From Mytilisepta virgata (taxonomy: Eukaryota > Mollusca > Bivalvia > Mytilida > Mytilidae): a stretch of DNA of 64,000 bases. The notes beneath the pieces were generated by a model that saw only the letters and a list, made by a program, of their open reading frames with translations, was not told where the DNA came from and did not search any database. Shown here one piece after another: positions 59,046-64,000 of this stretch; within the stretch, counting starts at the first letter, position 1, and every line of letters begins with the position of its first letter. The stretch lies in NCBI GenBank assembly GCA_028015205.1, contig JAPWFG010000015.1, forward strand, positions 2,604,001 through 2,668,000, written 5' to 3'. The position numbers and the translations under genes were made by a program.

Positions 59046-60612
59046 AAGCTATATGGTGATTTTTAGGTCCATTCAGGTCTAAGTCCGCGTTCAGGTCTTT
59101 AGCGTGACCCGATTTTATACGACTTCCTGTGACTGGTAAGCATGGATGTTTCTGAAATTTACAAACACAAAATGTAGGAAAAAAAACATAATTAAGCCCT
59201 TTTCATGTTTTCAATCATATATATGATCTGTGTCCTAAGGCCAAGATCAAGAAAATACACATGTATTACAGAAATTGAGGGGTGGACAATGGTAAACATT
59301 CACTAAAGTATCGATTGTGCCCCTGCGTCCACCTAGTATATTACTGATTGATGACTCAACAGGTCCACGGATGGCTCCGTAGAAAGAATGTGTTCAACAT
59401 GCGCTGGAATTCTTAAATATTAAGTACATAAAAGAAAGGATGACCAGGAATTTCCACTATGATAGAAAACAAACCCACTTCCCACGTCTTTTGGTTCAGA
59501 TACTACTACTAGAAACCAAAAATTAATACCCTTTATATAACCACAAAGAAATATTGATGCAATATAAATATACAGAATATTCAGGGGAATAATATAGTCT
59601 CTCTCTCAGGTATGTAAACTTTTTTAATTTTAACTGTTGATAAGTCAGAATTGTGTATGGCTCATCTCATAAATAAATGGGCCTGCCCCGCACAATTCTT
59701 TTCTTTCTTTTGTCCAATCTTTGTGGCCTGGTATAATTGGGAAGGGGGTCAATGTAAAGATGTGTTTACAAGGGGAAGTGCTGCCCAAATTTTTTTCAAG
59801 TTTTGGGAGTCTTTGTTTTTAAAGATCTAGAGCAGGGTGGATATAGGTTTTATGGTTGTCTGCATCTATCATTTGTAACTGTCTATTAAGTCCAATTACA
59901 AGGGTTTGTATGTTTGCCACAACACATTTGTATGATTGTTATATGTCTGAAACAAATGTTCAGTGTCATTATGCAGTGGTGTAACGGTTAATCGATTTAT
60001 TTAATTGAAATGTGCCTGCAATGCTACTAATCGATTATGAAATTCTTAACCAATTAATCGGAAAAATCAAGTTTTAACTTCAATACTACCAAAATGAAAT
60101 AAAATGAACCACAATTTGTTAAATAGGATGTTATTTCATAATTTGGTAATGTTATATGCAATTTTTATATAGCCTGAAGGGACGTATTATGATATACCCT
60201 CTTTTGACTGTCCATCTGTTTGTCCATAAACAGTTTTCGTCAAAGTTTTCTCAGCTTTGGTCAATGGGAATGATTTGATATTTGATATGTACCTTGGTAA
60301 TGATTAACCCGTATTATCTATGTGTTGTATTCCCTTACTACGATTGCTCCGTTTTAAGGATGTGGCATTGTAATATGCCATTTTATTGTTTTCACTCAAA
60401 TTCCACATAGGAAACGGAAATCCCCATTGAATCATGTTTGGAAGCTCTAACCAGGTTGAACCTTTTCTTCAAAGACTAATATTTTTATACTTAAAAGGCC
60501 TGTGTCGTTTACAAATCTCAAGGAAGGATAAGTTTTCGGATTGACTGTCGTCTCTAATTGGTTTTTGTGTCGCCTGCTGTAAGCAGCATCGACGCATAGG
60601 GATCACTATCTG
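59046..60612. other. Cyclin T intron 9, unassigned part
   Basis: AT-rich DNA without recognisable exon or element ends; 'aatcgatt' inverted motifs occur around 59985-60060. Confidence 0.4.
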
Positions 60613-61210
60613 CAGGGCTCTACATTAAGGCTTGTCCGACTTATCCCTACCAGTCCAAATTGGACTCGGACAAGTCAAATTTAGAACTACTTGCCCAAAG
60701 GACAACTGAAAAATTCAGATAAGGCCACTCCAAATCAATTCATAGTTCTTTGGACATTTTTCAGAAAATAGAGAAGGGAGCGTGCAAAATTTTATTTTAA
60801 TTGCTTTTTCTGTAAAAATTCAATTTTGTGAAGCGAAGCCAAAAATTTTGTAAGGGGAATATGTTTTTTGTTTATAAAATGTAAAATTCTGATATTTACT
60901 AGCACGCTAACATGTTTTTTTTACCTGAAAATTCCAATTTTCACTGAAATTCAGGAGCAAGCAGAAAAATTTTATCTTTAAAATACTTATTTGCTTTGAA
61001 GAGAAGTGAGAAATCTTGAGGAAAAAGAAAACAGTCAAAAAAAATTTTTTTCAAACTTCACAGGGGCGGGCAAGTCCGAAGAACATGGAATCAATTTGTA
61101 GTGGCCTAAAATGAAATTCTGCATTGTTTGACAAGTAACAATTCATTTTGGACAAGTAAATCTGAAGTTTACTTATCCGATGGACAAATCAAAATAAAAG
61201 TTAAGAGGCC
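60613..61210. mobile_element. hAT-like element, non-autonomous
   Basis: It starts CAGGGCTCTACATTAAGGCT and ends near 'aaaagttaagaggcc'. TATCTG flanks both sides (60607-60612 and 61213-61218). The inside repeats 'ggacaagt'. Confidence 0.55.
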
Positions 61211-62442
61211 TATATCTGTCGTCTTGCGTCGTCGTCGTCGTCCCATGTCGTCACACTGTTAATCCGCAACTCCTTCCAGATCGTTTATCAGAATTCAACC
61301 AAACTTTCAGGATTTCTTCTTCAGGTGGTCAAGTTGTGCACCTAATACTTAGAATTTTGATTTTGCTGATTTTCAAGTTTTTCCGGATCCAAATCTGCTC
61401 TTTGTCAATACAAACATGTTAATCCGCAACTCCTTCCAGACCATTTAACAGAATTCAACCAAACTTACAGGATTTTTTCTTCAGGTGGTCAAGTTGTTTT
61501 GATTTTGCTGATTTTCAAGTTTTTGTGGAGCCAAATCTGCTCTTTGTCAATATGGACATTTACATTGGTTAATCCGCAACTCCTTCCAGACCGTTTTTCA
61601 GAATTCCACCAAACTTTTAGGATTTCTTCTTCAGGAGGTCAAGTTGTGCACCTAATACTTAGAATTTTGATTTTGCTGATTTTCGAGTTTTTCCAGAGCC
61701 AAATCTGCTCTTTGTCAATACGAACATGTAAATCCGCAACTTCTTCCGACCATTTATCAGAATTCAACCAAACTTAAAGGATTTTTTTCTTCAGGTGGTC
61801 AAGTTGTGCACCTAATATTTCGAATTTTGATTTGCTCATTTTTAAGTTTTTCCGGAGCCAAATCTGCTCTTTGTTAATACGGACATTTACATTGGTTTAT
61901 TCGCAACTCCTTCCAGAATTTTTGTGTTCATTTACTCGCCCACACTTTTTCGATTTGTTGAGCTCAAGTGTTGTTGAGCAGGCAACACACGTGTTCCCTG
62001 GAACACCCATCCCTAAGATATATATACAATAAACACATGTGCATGTGCATAAAGAAAAATAATAATGGTGCACCAAATGTACAAGTCTTAGTTTATATCT
62101 CAGTTACTATACATAATAGGATCAACTTATTGTACATCCATCTCAAAAGGCAGGTCAGCATCCAGGCAAAATTAGGTCACTTTGACCTATATTTTCGCCA
62201 TCAGTGACTTGCATTCAAGTTTACATCCGAGTTCAAATCTCAGTCACTGTACATGGTAGGAACAATTTATCTTGCACATGCATGCATCTCTGATGCTAGG
62301 GATATTGCAATCTTACCAGTAAACCATTAATTTCAAATTAAATGACATAACGAAGCGGACTCTGTAATTGTTGATTACCTATGTTTGACTATAAAAGCAG
62401 TAACCCAGGTGAGCGATTACAGGCTCTTTGAGAGCCTCTTGT
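61211..62442 (+). repeat. Tandem ~145-bp repeat and hairpin-family tail
   Basis: Four to five units with 'aatccgcaactccttccaga', 'ttcttcaggtggtcaagttg' and 'gccaaatctgctctttgt' run from 61255 to 61920. The segment ends in the tail AGGTGAGCGATTACAGGCTC...GAGCCTCTTG (62407-62442). Confidence 0.7.
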
Positions 62443-63500
62443 TCAAAGATCTTCTCCTATGAAACCATTGAATCAATTACAGCCATACTTAGACTGAATG
62501 ATTATTAGGGTATCTAGAATAAAGTTTGTGTTTTATTGTCTGACGAGAAACATGGCTTCCATGGCTAAAAATAGAACATAGGGGGTAAACTGCAGTTTTT
62601 GGCTTATATCTCAAAAACTAAAGCATTTAGAGTAAAACTGACATGAGGGTAAAAATGTTCATCAGGTCAAGATCTACCTGCCATGAAATTTTCAGACAAA
62701 TCAGTCAACCCTTTGTTAGGTTATTGTCTTGAATATTATTATAGATAAAGACAAACTGTAAACAGAAAAAAAGTTCAACAAAGTGAGATCTACAAATAAG
62801 TCAGCGTGACCAATTGTCAGTTGACCCCTTATAGGAGTTTTTGCCCTTTAAAGACAATTTTTCACATTTTTTTTCGTCATTGTAAACTTTCAAAAATCTT
62901 CTGCTCTGAAACTACTAAATAACCTTCAGCTACACTTGGGCTGAAAGATCCTTAGGGTATCTAGTATAAACATTGTTTTATTTTTTTGTCTATCAAGAAT
63001 TATGGCTGCCATGGCTAAAATAGAACATAGGTGAATAATGCAGGAGTTTTTGCCCTTTAAAGACAATTTTTCACATTTTTTTCATCATCTTTGTTAACTT
63101 TTAAAAATCTTCTCCTCTGAAACTACAGAATCAATTTCAGCCAAACTTAGGCTGATAGATCCTTAGGGTATCTTTTATAAATTTTATGTTTTATTTTCTT
63201 GTCCATTGAGAAACATGGCTGCCATGGCTAAAAATAGAATATATGTGAAAATGCTCTTTTTGGTTCATATCTCAAAAACTAAAGCAGAGCAAAACTGACA
63301 ATTAGATTGTTTATGAGGTCAAGATCTACATGCCATGAAATGTTCAGATGAATCCGTCAACCCATTTTTGGATTATTGCCCCTGAATTGTTAATTTTAAG
63401 GAAATTTTGCAGTTTAAGGTTATTATCTTGAGTATTATTATAGATGAGTACAAACTGTTAACAGCAAAAATATTCAGCAAAGTAAGATTATTTACATGTA
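62443..63500 (+). repeat. Hairpin-family body without head or tail
   Basis: 'cttctcctatgaaaccattg', 'aaaaatagaacatag' and 'caggtcaagatctacctgcc' match 29767-30300; two or three internal units are visible. Confidence 0.65.
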
Positions 63501-63688
63501 AACAGTAATTATCAATAAAAATAATGGTCTGACATATTGTCAAAGATGTAAAGAGGATAACTTGAAATAAATTAAATGGTAGCCGTACAACTAAAATGGA
63601 GGGTCAAAGGTCAAGGTCATTGAAAAAGTCCATAGCAACCAATAAAAAGGTCCATAGCAACCATATAAAGATTCAGGACCCTATTATT

Positions 63689-64000
63689 ATACCCCCGCTT
63701 TTGAAAAAAGCGGGGTATATAGTATTCGTTGTGTCCGTCCGTCCGTCCGTCCGTCCGTCCGTCCGACCTTTGTATCCGCAACTCTTCCTAAACTACTGAA
63801 TGGAATTTGATGAAACTTTCAGAGAATCTTTATCCCATGATGGCATTGTGCACCTCCTATTTTAGAATTTGTTCGGACCAATTTTTGGGGTTTCCCATAG
63901 AAAAACATGGTCTTTGACTTTCAATGTGATAGGGGGTACCATGATGCCATCCGCAACTCCTCCTAAACCACTGAATGGAATTTGATGAAACTTTCAGAGG
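63689..64000 (+). repeat. ACCCCCGCTTTT hairpin repeat with (TCCG)n
   Basis: tacccccgcttttgaaaa / ttttgaaaaaagcggggta forms a hairpin at 63690-63718, followed by (TCCG)n at 63735-63764 and 'ccgcaactcttcctaaacta', which begins to repeat at 63950. It runs off the window. Confidence 0.65.

Overview
This window looks like nuclear DNA from a bivalve mollusc, most probably a mussel (Mytilus-like). It is AT-rich, its genes are split into short exons by long introns, and it is crowded with small transposons and mussel-type repeats such as the family starting AGCTCACCTGGCC. The genus is an inference from these repeats and from the animal genes present.

Two host genes frame the window and point away from each other. 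On the minus strand, 1-9155 holds seven exons of KANSL2, a subunit of the NSL histone acetyltransferase complex (C-terminus cut off by the window start). On the plus strand, 40819-57584 holds the first nine exons of cyclin T, the P-TEFb regulatory subunit (C-terminus beyond the window end). Both concern chromatin and transcription, and as far as I recall they are also neighbours in human.

Between them lies what I consider the main discovery: a giant DNA transposon of about 26.8 kb (12837-39630). It is bounded by inverted terminal repeats of about 735 and 751 bp that begin 5'-TATGGAACGCC. The 6-bp target duplication CATTAG (8 bp ACATTAGT if the ends are drawn one base in) sits at both outer borders. 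Removing the element rejoins two halves of a small MITE (12640-12836 and 39631-39664) into a 225-bp unit, matching the size and sequence of intact copies elsewhere in the window. Each terminal repeat contains an array of 21-bp repeats. Just inside each repeat, about 40 bp away, a gene starts and runs inward. On the left is a six-exon, 710-aa gene with a SAM domain, a C2HC (UBZ4-like) finger and a HECT ubiquitin-ligase domain with its catalytic Cys. On the right, on the minus strand, is a SAM exon followed 3.8 kb later by exons for a helix-turn-helix and DD34E integrase core, in compatible phase (449 aa if spliced together). The features resemble what I recall of the IS3EU superfamily, but the size, the iteron-bearing termini and the SAM-HECT partner deserve a dedicated look.

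The rest is repeats: a solo LTR, SINEs with target duplications, TTAA-, TTA-, TA- and 8-bp-duplication MITEs, a LINE fragment, a hairpin-ended non-autonomous family with at least seven copies, and a 66-bp minisatellite in a cyclin T intron with higher-order structure, itself split by a TIR element. I saw no true tRNA, rRNA or CRISPR locus. Gene models were built by eye from splice sites, reading phase and family resemblance.
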